This document shows, piece by piece, positions 30,567 through 42,138 of a stretch of DNA of 64,000 bases (positions are counted from its first letter, which is position 1; each line of letters opens with the position of its first letter). Source of the stretch: Monosporascus cannonballus. Its lineage: Eukaryota; Ascomycota; Sordariomycetes; Xylariales. The position numbers and the translations under genes were made by a program. The notes beneath the pieces are model-generated. The model did not search any database. It had not been told where the DNA came from and saw only the letters and a program-made list of their open reading frames with translations. Where the stretch lies: the NCBI GenBank assembly GCA_004154925.1, contig QJNS01000104.1, positions 1-64,000 on the forward strand, given 5' to 3'.

Positions 30567-31690
30567 ATGCTGGAAATACAATGTTCTGGTACCCCTTACC
30601 AGGTAACTACAACCCTTCCCTCCTTTCTCGACAAACAGTTTGGCTCATCCCATCGCAAATAGGTGTCATTCACGGCACATTAGCTAAACAGCATGTGCAA
30701 GGTTCTATAAAGCTTTATAGGAATCTCTTCCAGCAGTCATGTTCGATGAGCTGGCCGGAAGTCACGGAGGAAGCATCGAAATATGTCGAGCCTCTAGAAA
30801 GGATTGCACCTCGATACCTAGAGGAGATTAAAGGAATTGCTGAAGGGGCAGCTCAGTCGTTCCTAGATATCCTCGCCTTGAATGTGCGGACAGAGATCAA
30901 TTTTGGTCTTTTCACGGATAAGACGAGGAACGGCGACGTCCCTAGTGATGGGTGTACATCTCTCGCTTGGCTGACCGGTTCTCTACCTGGTACAACATCG
31001 TATCTGTCTCAGAACTGGGACTGGATGACTGAGCAAGCCGAGAACCTTATCATCTGTCATATTTCGCAGCCTGGCGCCGGCTTTCCGGACATCTCCCAGG
31101 TGACAGAAGGCGGAATCATAGGCAAGATCGGCCTCAACGTCAATGGCGTGGGTTGTTGTCTCAACGCGATCCGCTGCCGGGGCGTGGACCCGTCGAAGCT
31201 TCCCATTCACTTTGCCCTTCGCACAGCCCTGGAATCGAAATCCCGTGAAGAGGCAGTGGCGAATATCAAAAACCTCGGTGTTGCAGGAAGCGGCCACATC
31301 CTCATCGCCGACCCCACCGGGTCAACTGGTCTCGAGTGCACGCACAAATGGGTGAAAGAGCTCTCCGCAGGTGAAGGGGTCCTCTGCCACACTAATCATC
31401 TCCTGCTTGAGCATGATGACGTGGAGGAGCCCCCCTGGCTTGAGAACTCGCCCTTCCGACTCCGTCGGATGCAGGAGCTGGTCACTCACGTTTTGACGCC
31501 AACGAAGGATATCATATTCGCCCTTTTCACGGATACGAAGGGTTCCCCAGGGTCAATTAACAGGAAGAAGACGGATGCAAGTTCCGTCGAGACTTTGTTC
31601 AACATAGTGATGGATCTGACTAGGAAGAACGCAACAGTTACGCTCGGAGGCCCTTCGGAACCTACTGGGCAGATAGTTCTGGCCTTTTGA
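30567..31690 (+). CDS. Peptidase C45 / acyl-CoA:6-APA acyltransferase-like protein
   Basis: Family of Ntn-hydrolases that mature by autocleavage before a Cys. The penicillin-making member swaps the side chain of isopenicillin N, while most fungal homologues have unknown substrates. The N-terminus MLEIQCSGTPYQ from ATG 30567 matches the family pattern, followed by donor GTAACT at 30603. The main exon has VIHGTLAKQH, LALNVRTEINFGLF, the autocleavage/nucleophile site SDGCTSLAW, LSQNWDWM, GGIIGKIGLNVNGVGCCLNA, LCHTNHLLL and the C-terminal TLFNIVMDLTRKNATVTLGGP. Total length about 350-360, as expected. Problem: the visible acceptor (AAATAG, 30657-30662) shifts the frame. The frame-correct acceptor would end at 30658, where the sequence is AA instead of AG. 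An in-frame alternative starts at ATG 30581. Family is sure; intactness is not. Confidence 0.8.
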
Positions 31691-32531
31691 TCCTAAGCGA
31701 CAAGGGATATCGGAATACTTTTGCCATCAAGGCAAGACATTTGGAAGGCCAAGCAGGAATGGCAGTTACGGCAAGTGGGGAAGCACAGTGGCCGAATGGT
31801 AGCAGTTAAGGACGACGACCACCATCAGTAGTATCACTGCTGCAGGTTTGGTATCTGTCTTCTTTCGCTTGCCCTCTCTCCAATCTCGTCGCTTCGTGTA
31901 ACACGACGATCTGCCATTTCCGATATTTGACTTACCTCGGATCGCCGCCGGGGTAGAGAGACCACTGGAGTTACTACAGAATCCTTGACCCCAATGAGTT
32001 CGAGTAAAGCCCTGGAGAACATGAGTGGGGATGCCGAAGCTTGCAACGACATAATCGTTGGTCACATAAAATGACTTCATGCAAGTATGGCGAGGCCGCG
32101 GGCATACCCGGTGTTGAATCTCGCCTTGAGCGCAACCTATCGCGCACTCGCTGAAAAAGCGATGCGGAGTTCGGATATTCATCATTCATGGTTCTTATTT
32201 TTCTCGAGGAGAATATGGTGGGTCAGAGTAATATAGCCGAGGCAGTAAAGGGTGCCAGTGATGCTTTGAGCCGGCATGTCTCTATCAGTGGCAACTGAAA
32301 ACAAAGGATCAAGGATCTTGGGAGCAACTCAAAGTCTCAATGACGCTTTGGTAAGGCATGTAGCCTTCAGAGTGTTAGCTCCTTAATGTTGAGTATACTT
32401 GCCAACTGTGGGGCGCCAAACAGGACGAGTCGTGGTTGGTGCGATGGTATGACATCATCTCGCCATCTCGACTCTCGACGTAATGAATGCCATGATATTG
32501 CCATGATTACCCCCATACATGTCTCTATACA
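31691..32531. other. Intergenic
   Basis: Minus-strand frames of up to 139 codons (31766-32185) show no family or splice structure. Considered non-coding. Confidence 0.4.
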
Positions 32532-32538
32532 TATATAG
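32532..32538 (+). promoter_or_regulatory. TATA-like box of the GKQFT-repeat gene
   Basis: TATATAG lies 110-116 bp upstream of the ATG at 32648, followed by a C/A-rich leader (ACCTCCACTATCC...). Position and sequence fit a strong, inducible core promoter, but this is inference only. Confidence 0.35.
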
Positions 32539-32647
32539 ATGGTAGCTAAGAGACCTTGGATATTCGATTTCTTCCACCATACGACAAACCTCCACTATCC
32601 TAAGCAATTCGATTTCGTCAAACATCCTAAATCAACCCACCAACACC

Positions 32648-33049
32648 ATGTCTTCTCATGGAAGCTCTAACACCGGCTCCAAGACGAGCACCGGAACCGC
32701 CTCTTCTATCACGACGCCCGCGAATGCCGACATCGGTGGTGACAAGCCCAAGGTGTTCGACGAGCAAGGCGCCATCGGCAAGCAGTTCACTGGTAAGAGA
32801 TTCAGTTCTCTTTCCCCCCCTCCGCATCGACCCCCCCGGCCGCCCCCCAAATGCAGTCGATCAGGCCAATTCCTATGACGTTGAAGCTAACACACCCGCT
32901 CAGAGCAAGGCGCGCTAGGTGGTGCCGCGCAGGCTATCGGCGGCCCTCTGGACAAGGAGGGCACGATTGGCAAGCAGTTCACCACCGAGGGCAGCATCGG
33001 CGGCTCAGTACAAAACGCTATGGGCGGCACGAAGGGAAGAAGCAATTAA
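32648..33049 (+). CDS. Small Gly-rich protein with IGKQFT repeats, 96 aa
   Basis: Two exons, 32648..32792 and 32904..33049. The 111-bp intron (GTAAGA...CGCTCAG, branch GCTAAC) keeps frame across G|AG. A Ser/Thr-rich N-terminus is followed by repeated units: EQGAIGKQFT (about 40-49), EQGALGGAAQAIGGPLD, KEGTIGKQFT (about 68-77) and TEGSIGGSVQNAMGG. The pattern [DE]xG[AT]IGKQFTxxGxIGGxxQ is one I associate with small abundant fungal stress- or conidiation-related proteins, but I cannot name the family with certainty. It is hydrophilic, with no signal peptide or membrane segment, so probably cytosolic and disordered. The TATA-like element and short leader suggest strong regulated expression. Gene model well supported; function unknown. 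Confidence 0.8.
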
Positions 33050-33360
33050 GTGTTTGTTTGCAATACGAGACTGGGGGTTCCTCCTGGGTTAACGGGGCTT
33101 TTCGCATTGTATGATATGATAACAGGGAAGGATGGGAGGAGTTTCATGACATAGCGGTGTCGACACGATAATTAGCCATGATTATGGGCTATGAAGCAAT
33201 GACAAACACGATATACCACCCAGTCGTTGACATTGTCCCCTATGTTGAGTATCAAAAATGTGTCTGTCGCGAACCAAGCCGTAACCGGGTGCTTCTTGGC
33301 ACATGATTGGCATCCTTCGTATGGCGCCCCCATTGTCCATGGACCAGTCACCAAGTGACC

Positions 33361-34287
33361 TTACGACACGAATGTCACGTCGCCCACAACTGCCCTGTGA
33401 TCGCTGATATAGATACCATCCTGTACATTTAAAAGAACCTCGTAACGACTAGCAGACCATGCGTCATCGGGTCCCACGTACACGAAATCAATCCGCTTCT
33501 CAACGCGGGGCTCCGCACTCGGGTTAAAGCCGGAGTAAGTCGTGTACGGGCCGAATCGCCGCGTCTCGTCCACTAGCGTATACAGGTCTGCCAGATACCC
33601 ATCCTCCCTCACCGTTTCGTACGCGTCCTGCCCGGGCTCCGAGTTGAAGTCGCCCGTCAGCGTCACGCCCAGCCCCGGGCCCCACTTCTCCTGCACCTCC
33701 CTGATGGTATCCAGGGCGATCTTGACGCCCTCAGTGCGCGCCTTCGCGCTCACGTTGTCCAGGTGCGTGTTCGCGGCGACGAATCGCCGCCCGGTCGCCG
33801 CGTCCTCGAAGACGCCAACGACGACGTACCGCCTGCTGCCGGCGCCGGGCCAGAACGACGGCCTCTCGGGCGTCGGCGAGAGCCACCGCTGCGCGCTGTC
33901 GAGCAGCGTGACCGCGCCCCGCCGGTACAGCAGCGGGCAGTACTCGCCCTTCTCCCGCCCGTCGTCGCGCCCCGTGCCGATGTGCGTCCAGTCCGTCCCG
34001 AGCCCGCCCTTGATGTCGGCCAGCTGCGCGTGCAGGACCTCCTGCAGCCCGATGACGGGCACGGCACCCGCCGCGGTCGCGTTCGCGGCCGACTCGGCGA
34101 GCTGCGCGATTACTCGCGGCCCCCGGACGCTCCACGGACGCTCGTGGATCCCGCCCGGCGCCGCGTAGCGGATATTGAACGAGATGACCCGCAGGCTTAG
34201 ACGGTCGGCCCCGCTTGCCGTGTCGCCGCCTTTCGCTTGCGCCGCGAGCATGGTGAGTAGGGGTGCGATGAGATTTTTGAGGATCAT
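33361..34287 (-). CDS. Secreted endonuclease/exonuclease/phosphatase-family protein, 308 aa
   Basis: DNase I-fold metal-dependent phosphodiesterase. Start chosen at ATG 34287 (MILKNLIAPLLTMLAAQAKG), which gives a signal-peptide-like N-terminus; the 50 residues upstream in frame are not protein-like. Motifs: VISFNIRY (metal-site Asn), VPVIGLQEVL (metal-binding Glu), FVAANTHLDN (catalytic His), TLTGDFNSEPG (Asp-Asn pair), RIDFVYVG, and terminal YISDHRAVVGDV (Asp-His). All conserved EEP residues are present and the length is usual. The secreted form suggests extracellular nucleic acid or phosphoester breakdown for nutrient gain. Nuclease versus lipid/sugar phosphatase activity cannot be decided from these motifs. 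Confidence 0.9.
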   Translation of the reverse strand: MILKNLIAPLLTMLAAQAKGGDTASGADRLSLRVISFNIRYAAPGGIHERPWSVRGPRVIAQLAESAANATAAGAVPVIGLQEVLHAQLADIKGGLGTDWTHIGTGRDDGREKGEYCPLLYRRGAVTLLDSAQRWLSPTPERPSFWPGAGSRRYVVVGVFEDAATGRRFVAANTHLDNVSAKARTEGVKIALDTIREVQEKWGPGLGVTLTGDFNSEPGQDAYETVREDGYLADLYTLVDETRRFGPYTTYSGFNPSAEPRVEKRIDFVYVGPDDAWSASRYEVLLNVQDGIYISDHRAVVGDVTFVS

Positions 34288-37180
34288 CTTTCGGGCTAAT
34301 ATTCCTGGGAATAAGTGCTTATCGAACAGCTTCGAACGGGCAATACCTGCTGCTGGGGATATGCTCTCATATAACCATGCGAATACCAACCTTACCTTGT
34401 AAACCAGCACCCGACCAACCCATTTCGAACAGTGCATCCGCGGTCGCTGTACTCGTTCGAGAAGTCAGTCCGGAATTTGTGGGTTTGGGTAGGATTCCTG
34501 TTTGATGCTCGCTAATAAGGTTCTCGGCTCTTGCATGTGGTCGTCGAAAAGTGTGGGGTAACTATTCCGATGCTCTTGGGAGTACCACGTGTAGCTATAG
34601 CTAACCCTTACACTAGATGTCGAGACCTTCACTGTTCATCCGTTTCCGATCATGGTGATGTATCCCAAACAGTCAGTGTAAGTAGGCTAAACTACAGCTT
34701 CGTCAATTAGTGATCATTCATTAAACGGCGTAGCACATTAGTTCCTCTATATGCTATAGCAGAAAGAGAAGCATGCATTATTATATTAGTATAATATACA
34801 TCGTGATACAGGGTGAATGGTGCATGCATGGAAAGTCGTAGAATATGCTATTGGTGTCCATTTAAGTAGGGTTCAGGTCCCAGATCAATAGGAGTTCTTC
34901 GTCCAATCTCATTGCACTTATTTACCCCTAAGCACCCTTTCTCAATAGCGGTCCCTAATGAGCGGTGCGTCATTAGTTTGGGATGCCTCTAACTTTTTGG
35001 GTTCTAGGGGAACTTCGAAGCATTCCGTGTGGAATAAGCGACGATGTTGCGTCAATCATCGGTAATGTAAGTCAGCTGAGAGTAGCCTCAGGCCCCTTTG
35101 CCGCTATCTCCTTCAGCGTCTTCACACACAGCTACTAGGGGGCCCTTAACCGCCTCCCTATATTCCTTCATTATGAACTTAGAGTTACCTTCTGGCTCTG
35201 GCAGTTGGTTGGCTTTAACCACGCCTGTTGGGCCAACTGTGAAGGAGGCTGTGTCTTGGTAGTTAGACTTTTATAATATATATTATTAGACCTTTTCGTA
35301 GTTCGAAAAGCAAGTATCAAACTATCTATTGATATATGACTCTCAGAGCAGTGCAGACACTAGATTAAGAGATGATTATGTGGTTAAGCATGTGCACTGG
35401 ACTTGTTGGGTAGTGGGCTCTATGGCAGTTATGATCAATGTTATCATGTCTCTAGGGTTATACGCGCTGTAACTGTCCCCATAGTGTGCTGGATGCCTGT
35501 CATTTAGCTCGGGGCAATGGCTTTCTAGACTATCGTTCGCCATCTTGGAGCTAGTAGCGGACCTATGGCTCCTCTATGCTATTGAGGTATTTGACGATGC
35601 TGTTATATACTATATTTAGGGATGATCTTTCCCCCGAAGCATTCTCTGAATCCTCCATGAAAGACGTGACAACGTATAGAACAGATCTCGAGAAGGTGAA
35701 CCCGGAGTGTAGAAAAAGGAATACCTAAAGTAGTCATCTAGTTCCAGTAAGGAAATTACGTGACTCAAGGTCCCCCTATGTTAGGTTTTCGGTACACGGC
35801 GCGACGTGCACTCCGACTCATACAAAGCTGACGGTCTTGCCAAGTACAGCATAATGGTCAAGGCTAAAGAAGAAGCATACAGTTGGCACACTAACATGAT
35901 CAGCCATTTATAATCATATCGTTATGCTGACATGCATTTAGAGGCGGAACAATTCAGTGACTCCATGGGTCCGGCCCTGCAGTTCGTCCCACGAAGCTAC
36001 GAGATATGGGTTAAGAACTTAGCAAGATAGATAGTACTGCAGATGCAGTCTCTTCTGGTTGAGTCTCATGACAGCAACTCGTATCTGGAGGTTCGTTAGC
36101 CAGGTTACAGGTGCCATGCTGCCATACCATCGTGTTATCTCGTGGCTAAGTTTAGTTGCAGATTTTAGGCCTCTAACAGCATGAGGGATCTGGCGGTAAT
36201 ATGAGCAGTTGCCCGACCGGTATCTCCTCAAGCCCTATATGAAGCAACAGCTGACTATCGGTAGATGTGAGCTTAGTTGACTTGCATATCCCCGCTTGCG
36301 CCGTATATGTAGGCGCGTGATCCAACTGTGGGCCAGAGACAGCCAGCTCTTATTATCGGGGATCTATCTATGTATCAGCCGGCATCCAATCCAGCGCGCT
36401 ACATAAACCCGAAACTTAGTATTGTACACCCCTATTTAGTTATAGGCGGATGCCGGCGTGGAGGCGCGGGGTGGCCCACAAATGCTATAGGGCACGAGAC
36501 CGGAGGACTCAGTCTCCGCCCCGGCTGCATCTCGCCGGTCGATCTCCGAATGCAGGACCAAAGGGTGGCGGCCACCTCGCCCAATACGGGAACTCGCGCT
36601 ACACTCCATGGCAAATTTGGAAAGTCATCCGGTATGCCAGGGTCGCTCAGGGGGTCCTATCCTATAAACCTTCAGCGCAACTGCCCCTCCTTGGGGACAT
36701 TATCTTCGTGTTCTCGAGTAAGTAATTAACACATCTGTCTCCTTTCAAGCCGCGCTATATTATGCGCAATTCCCAAATCCGCATCTTATTCGGAATAAAA
36801 TGGCTGCTGCGTCTGTCGTCATCGCTCGCTCTACTATCAACCAAAACGGCGGCATCCTGCCCCCTAGCACTCTTTGTCCATCGCAACCTGCACTGCGGAC
36901 GAAGTTGTGCCTATAGCATCAAGTGAAAGGGTGGCCGAGGTCGCGGCTACAGCGTCCACGAGGACCGAGATATCATTATCGTTAAGGCGGTAGCATTCGT
37001 TTTAAAGCGTAGCGTGCCCAAGAATGAGGCAAGGATGATGCGTGGGCGGGCCATTGCATTCTGATAGCGAGGGTTGGGTATCTGTTGCCGCCCTGGTATG
37101 TTTACCGATTTCACGTCATAATAGGGACATGGGAGCTAATATAAACCCGTTTAACTGGAGCACACCTAGATCGCCGAACT
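34288..37180. other. Gene-poor stretch
   Basis: About 2.9 kb, AT-richer between 34.6 and 36.3 kb (e.g. TTATATTAGTATAATATAC near 34780), without a recognisable gene. A GC-richer patch at 36.4-36.7 kb has overlapping frames on both strands but no family. Confidence 0.45.
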
Positions 37181-37187
37181 CGGTGCT

Positions 37188-37806
37188 ATGCTAGAAGATT
37201 TGAAGCGGATAGTAGACACGGCAAAGGCACGATTCACGCTCCGTCAGCTCCCAAGCACGGCGCCGAGAGCCCGGAGGCCTACCAGGTCCGCCCGAAGTCG
37301 AGGCGGAACAGCATGGTTGCGCCCCTCCTTGTGGGCAAGCCGTTTACCAAGAAGGCAGAGGACCTGCCGGAGTTTATCGTTTACGACACAACTTACCAGT
37401 ATACCACCTCATTCTGGCATCCGGATGCATCAGGCGAGCTGCCGGGTCCACTCAGTTGTCTTTCGCGGCCGTCACACCCGACCGAGCGAGCGACGCCGAT
37501 GTAAATATATGGATCGAGCTGCAGTCCGCTCTAGAAGTGGTGCCGGAGTTCCAATGGAAGCGCACCGAGTCGAGTAGTATCGTCACAACAGTTGAGGAGA
37601 TCCCCAAGGCACTCTGGAAGAAGGCCGTCGCCCGCTGGTCAAACACCAGCCTCCTGTTGGAGGATCGAGAGGTGCGGAAGGAGGTCCCGGAGGCTTTAAG
37701 GGAAAAGGCCAAGGGCAAGGGAAAGAGGGTTAAGGTATCGTTTCAGGGCAGTATTGCAGACGACCCGGATAGCGCCGTCGAGAGTGACTGCGTCATTGGG
37801 GACTAA
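37188..37806 (+). pseudogene. Frameshifted coding remnant of unknown family
   Basis: Coding-like sequence continues through two frames. About 37230-37465 reads APSAPKHGAESPEAYQVRPK...NSMVAPLLVGKPFTKK...DTTYQYTTSFWHPDASGELPG. It then continues, in another frame, from 37456 (SFAAVTPDRASDADVNIWIELQ) through VPEFQWKRTESSSIVTTVEE and EVPEALREKAKGKGKRVKVSFQG to a stop at 37806. The two pieces abut within a few bases, so a single 1-nt frameshift near 37455-37460 is the simplest reading. No plausible intron fits at the junction and no upstream start is clear. The protein is unidentified. It may be the end of a larger lost gene or of a mobile element. Confidence 0.4.
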
Positions 37807-37944
37807 TGGTTTGATTACTTGGAGCATAATAAACCTGGTAACTAACATGCCGGTTAGCTACCAAGAGAGACAGGCGATTAGAAAGGATTATTTAGAGCCT
37901 GAGTTCAATATAAACTCCACAAGGATATCTACCTATTAGGGCAA

Positions 37945-38157
37945 ATGAGTAAATCGGCCATATTCGTATCAAGGTCCTTTCCACAGGCGAAGTTGCCAGA
38001 GTGGCAGAATGTGGACCGCTGCTACTGCATCAACGACGCAAGCAAGATATGCCCGCATATATCAATAATCGAGTGCCACGGCTGCATGTATACTATCCCA
38101 GATTTTACAAAATATAAGACGGAGTTTCTGAGCACACCCCCTATCCATAGCAAGTAG
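37945..38157 (+). CDS. Doubtful ORF, 70 aa, Cys-rich
   Basis: Starts MSKSAIFVSRSFPQAKLPEWQ and contains five Cys, including CHGC (RCYCIND...KICPH...ECHGC). No signal peptide and no recognised family. It lies just downstream of the frameshifted remnant and could belong to the same decayed locus. Confidence 0.2.
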   Translation: MSKSAIFVSRSFPQAKLPEWQNVDRCYCINDASKICPHISIIECHGCMYTIPDFTKYKTEFLSTPPIHSK

Positions 38158-38578
38158 CGGAGAACGTAGCCCCACTATTTTGCTAAGCGATCATTATGAA
38201 ATTCTCCTGAGACTGGAGAATCATTCACCGTCTTGCAGAACTCACCATGTATGCCGAGTTGATTGGCTGCCCCTTCTTTGAAATGAGCATTCGCTCATAT
38301 TCTAATGCTGCCTCGAGGCGATGTGAACTGATATCACAGTCTTTGCCTGGAATTCTTTGGCAATTTTATTCATGATCTACTGCTCCCTGCCAACATCAAT
38401 GCCAATAGCTAGGCCAATTCCTATCTAGTACTCCAGAGTTCGCCGGCAGTTGACATGCTCGTCGTCTGCTCTTCGGAGCACGACGCCCCACTTTCCTCTC
38501 GCCCGCTTGCGAGAGTGGAACGGCTGCGTGGCATACCACCTCAACTTTGCTGAGTTGCGAATGTATCGCTTTTCCCAT

Positions 38579-40743
38579 CTACCCGACCATTTTGCGAATT
38601 TCCTCACAGGCGGCAAATAGAAGAAACCCAGGCGGGAGGTTGCCAACCTCCAAGTGTCCTGCCACTTGACCTAGCATGTACCAAGCTATGTGCTTGGTGT
38701 CTTCCTCTTTCTCGAGGTAACACTTCCCTTCCATCTTGCGGATATCCCCTTCCGCTAGGCTACGAACCTGCCTCAAGAGCTTCTAGCTCTAGCAGTGTAA
38801 CTCAAGCAAGTCGAAAGAGAGGTCCCCATATTCTCGTTCCAAGCACGAATGCAATCTATTTAGAGCGCCAACAATAACCTCTGCTTGTGACGGGGCCTCC
38901 ATATCATCCGGAATGTCATTTTGGGCGGCCTGCATCGTTAATTCCATGGCTTCCACCGTCAGGCCTAGCCCGCTCCTCCCACCGCCAATGATATCTCTAA
39001 ACAAAAGAGAAACTTTGGCAGTGGGGCGAAGTATCTTGACATGCTCCTGGATCCTCCAGCACGAGGATTCGCCCCTGCACGCCGGTTGGAAGAAAATACT
39101 GTGGCACCAGCCCCCATTGCCAAGATGTATCACCGAAAACAATCTTCATCCTTAGGGGCTGCCTTTCCGCCCACGAACAACGCATCGTGCATCTGGGTTA
39201 AGAATAGATCTTCCATTCCCTTCCACACTTCTCCCAACCCTTTCAAGTCTTTTCCGAACTTGTACAAATGGGCGGCCCTAGATATGACCCCCCATGAATT
39301 GCTGTAGTCGATTGAGGCGGCGTAAGTCGAGCCACGAAAGTAGAACATGAGACCACTCAGGATCGGATTCAAAGCGAGGAAACAATGTAGGTCGCACTTA
39401 ATTCCTTTCTTTCTTGCCCGTTTCGCAAGCGGGTCTTTAAAGACAACGTCTTTGATTATTTGCTCGACGTCTTTCAAACCTTTATTGCGGGGTAGCTCTT
39501 TTGTTTCATCTTTCATGCTACCATGAAGAGTGAGCGTCGAAATAATACCGCCATGAATTTTGTTACAGCTCATATATAACTGCTGCTGAGGTTTGACACC
39601 TGCTCCGAGCAGCATCCGGTTGATCTCTATAAGGATATAGAGCCCGAAAACGAGCCACAGAGCGATGTCCTCCCCATCTAAGACTTTGATAGTAGCGTTA
39701 GTGATCTCATTCCGGATCGAGAGAATTGGGGCGAACTGAGAAAGTTGGATGAATCTGATTATGTCGAGGGCCACTTGGTTATATCCCTCATCGTCGTTCG
39801 ATATTTTCAGCTCTCTTATTGATTCTGCAATTTCGGTTGGTCCGGAATGCTTGAAGCTCTTCGTAGCAGTTTCGCAAACCCGATGAATCCCAGTTAGGAT
39901 TTTCAGCAACTTGGAGTCAGCTGCTTTCCGCTGTTTGTTGGCTTTTCTCAAGAAAGGTATTCACAACAGCGAAAATACCACCGTAGGGTTTAAACAGGTG
40001 GTAAACATCACCCTCAACCGATCGCAGTAGCATCAGGCAGGTGTTTGTCACGACGGCAGAGATATCCACATCTCGCTTGCTACCGATGTTCTTAGACCAA
40101 GCGTCGAGCAAGTATTCTTCAATCGACATGAAAGTTGGCAATATGTCTAGCAGGACTATATATGCTTCCTCTATGTCCGGCTTGGTTTCCGCATGGTAAG
40201 TCTTGGTCTTAGTGGTAGGTGTGGTGAAGTTGGTCAGCTCATATATTTCGTCGACGGCTGATTCTGGTAGGTCGAGCACATTGAATGTGTCCTCGGACTT
40301 GGGCGCAGTTTTGCTGCGGTCGGGAGCATCGTGTGTGGTGCTTGTTTGTACGCAGGGAGCGAGGAGCTCCGACGTGAGCCGGAGATGAAGGACAATGAAG
40401 TGATGGGCGTCATATACTTCCACACCTCGAGCTTTCAAGTCGTTGGTGTATCGTGTTCGTAAATCTATTGCTCGGTTTACGTAGAGCATCAATTGTTGGG
40501 GCACAACGATAGGAGGCCTATCCAATCGCGACAGAAACCCAGCTAAGATAGAAAATCCTATAACAGTCAGGTCATATACGCGAGTTCCAGTGTTATTGGC
40601 GGAAGAACCGTCCGAACGCTCTTTGAGAACCTTTTTCATGGGGAATCCGCATTTTTGTGCCATATGGCCAAGCCATTGGCGACACTATCGGTGTCGCGCT
40701 TGTAGCGTAGATAACGGGTACGCAAAGCGTCCGGAAGCTGCAT
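38579..40743 (-). pseudogene. Decayed DUF6604-domain gene
   Basis: The sequence follows the fungal DUF6604 family almost end to end but is broken. It starts MQLPDALRTRYLRYKRDTDSVAN at 40743. A 1-nt loss near 40660 shifts to AQKCGFPMKKVLKERSDG. A second shift near 39950 leads into RKANKQRKAADSKLLKIL. This runs through the family hallmark CFLALNPILSGLMFYFRG, SNSWGVISRAAHLYKFGK and GEVWKGMEDLFL to KDEDCFR, where TGA (39130-39132) interrupts YILAMGAGATVFSSNRR. A third shift near 39050 enters EHVKILRPTAKVSLLF. Two TAG stops follow at about 38788 and 38782, before KLLRQVRSLAEGDIRKMEG. Function of the family is unknown. Three frameshifts and three stops make a pseudogene far likelier than sequencing error. 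Confidence 0.85.
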
Positions 40744-42138
40744 GTCGGCGGTCGTCGCAGTGAAGTATAGACTAATGTGAAATGAATTACTGGGAATAGA
40801 AATGCAATGGGCGAAGAGGAGAAGTTGATGTGAGAAATTCATGTGAGAGAAGATGATGTGTTGGTGGCTCCCATACAGAATGGTTTGTTGTTGTGGTTGA
40901 AAATCATTCCTCTAGTCTTTGTGAGCTAGTAGAATACCGTGAAAAACAGTGTTTTCCAACTTGTTTGGTCTACCATGTTCAGGCTTCTATTGTTGCGTGT
41001 ATTGGACAGCATGAGAGGGGGGGTTATTCAGGTTAAGTAGAGCAATTCTATGAAGATAACGTGATGGCATAACGCCAATAATTAAGGCGACATCATATAT
41101 ACATTCATTACGAGCCTAATTCAAGGGCTGAAAAAGTTGAAACATATATCAGCCATGCAGAACAAATAGGAGGAATCCCCCCCCTCCCCCCCCTTTGAAT
41201 ATAAGGCATTATAGTCCTGTTCTCTCAAGCAGTAACCAATCATTACCAGTCTTCTCGGCATCTCCCTGCATCCTTTAGTATATACGAACCGCAGTTTAGG
41301 CACTATATTTTCGTAATTACCCTACCCGTAACTAGTGGAGAGCATTTAGCAAGTTGACAAAACGCTATTTTTAGGTCGACTCTCAGAGCTATGGATGGGA
41401 AAGTGGAACGACATCAGAAGTTAGCCTTTATAGAGTTTGTGATGTCTGGAAAATAGATCACTGGGTGTATCATAGCCGTACAGTTTTCCAGATAACAAAC
41501 GTGGAGACATGACATTGCCACATGGTGAGATTATTAGCCTCGCTTGATAGAGTATTGTGCTACTGTTGCTATTCTTGTTTGCATTAGCAATGGCTACTTA
41601 GGAATGCAGTTTGCAAATCTCATAATGGCTAGTGGAAAACAACTTCACAGTTTGAACCTGCAAAGCAATGTGTAAGATCTTCTTCCCCTTGCGACCTTCA
41701 CACGTGATGGACTAATAATATGACTATGGTCAACTTAGATTCGCTACAACGCGGTATTTAGATAGCAAGCGGCGGGTCGGTTCAATGTGAGAGCAAGCAC
41801 GCTGAAAGCACTCCTTGGAAGCTCCGGTTTTAGTGACGGGACCACCTGTCGGTGTTAATGGATCGTCTGAGGAGCTTGATTCCCTGGGTAAGGCGAGGGC
41901 CCGAGCAAGGCAAAGGACCGCGTTACCGGAGCGACGGCCAGGAGGCCCGCGATGGTCCCCTGAACGGATAATGATACTCGACTTCTTTCAAGCTCTACCT
42001 ATATGGATTGCTAGGTCGTTGTGGACCCCTATCAGCACCCTTCCAGACCTGAATTGGAGCTATCGGGGATAGCTCGAGCCCCCAGAGTTCAGTTATCAAC
42101 AGCATTCACTATAGAGTTCCATAAGCACGTCTTCACTG
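40744..42138. other. Intergenic
   Basis: Upstream flank of the DUF6604 pseudogene. Contains C-rich/G-rich homopolymer patches near 41017-41024 and 41177-41192 but no recognisable gene. Confidence 0.45.

Noticed and set aside
30567..30680. Calling the C45 gene a definite pseudogene
   Set aside because: The remaining frame is intact to its stop and an in-frame alternative start exists, so only the splice problem was reported.
38579..40743. Repeat-induced point mutation (RIP) as the cause of the DUF6604 stops
   Set aside because: TGA after CGG is not a CpA-to-TpA change, and there are single-base indels, which RIP does not produce.
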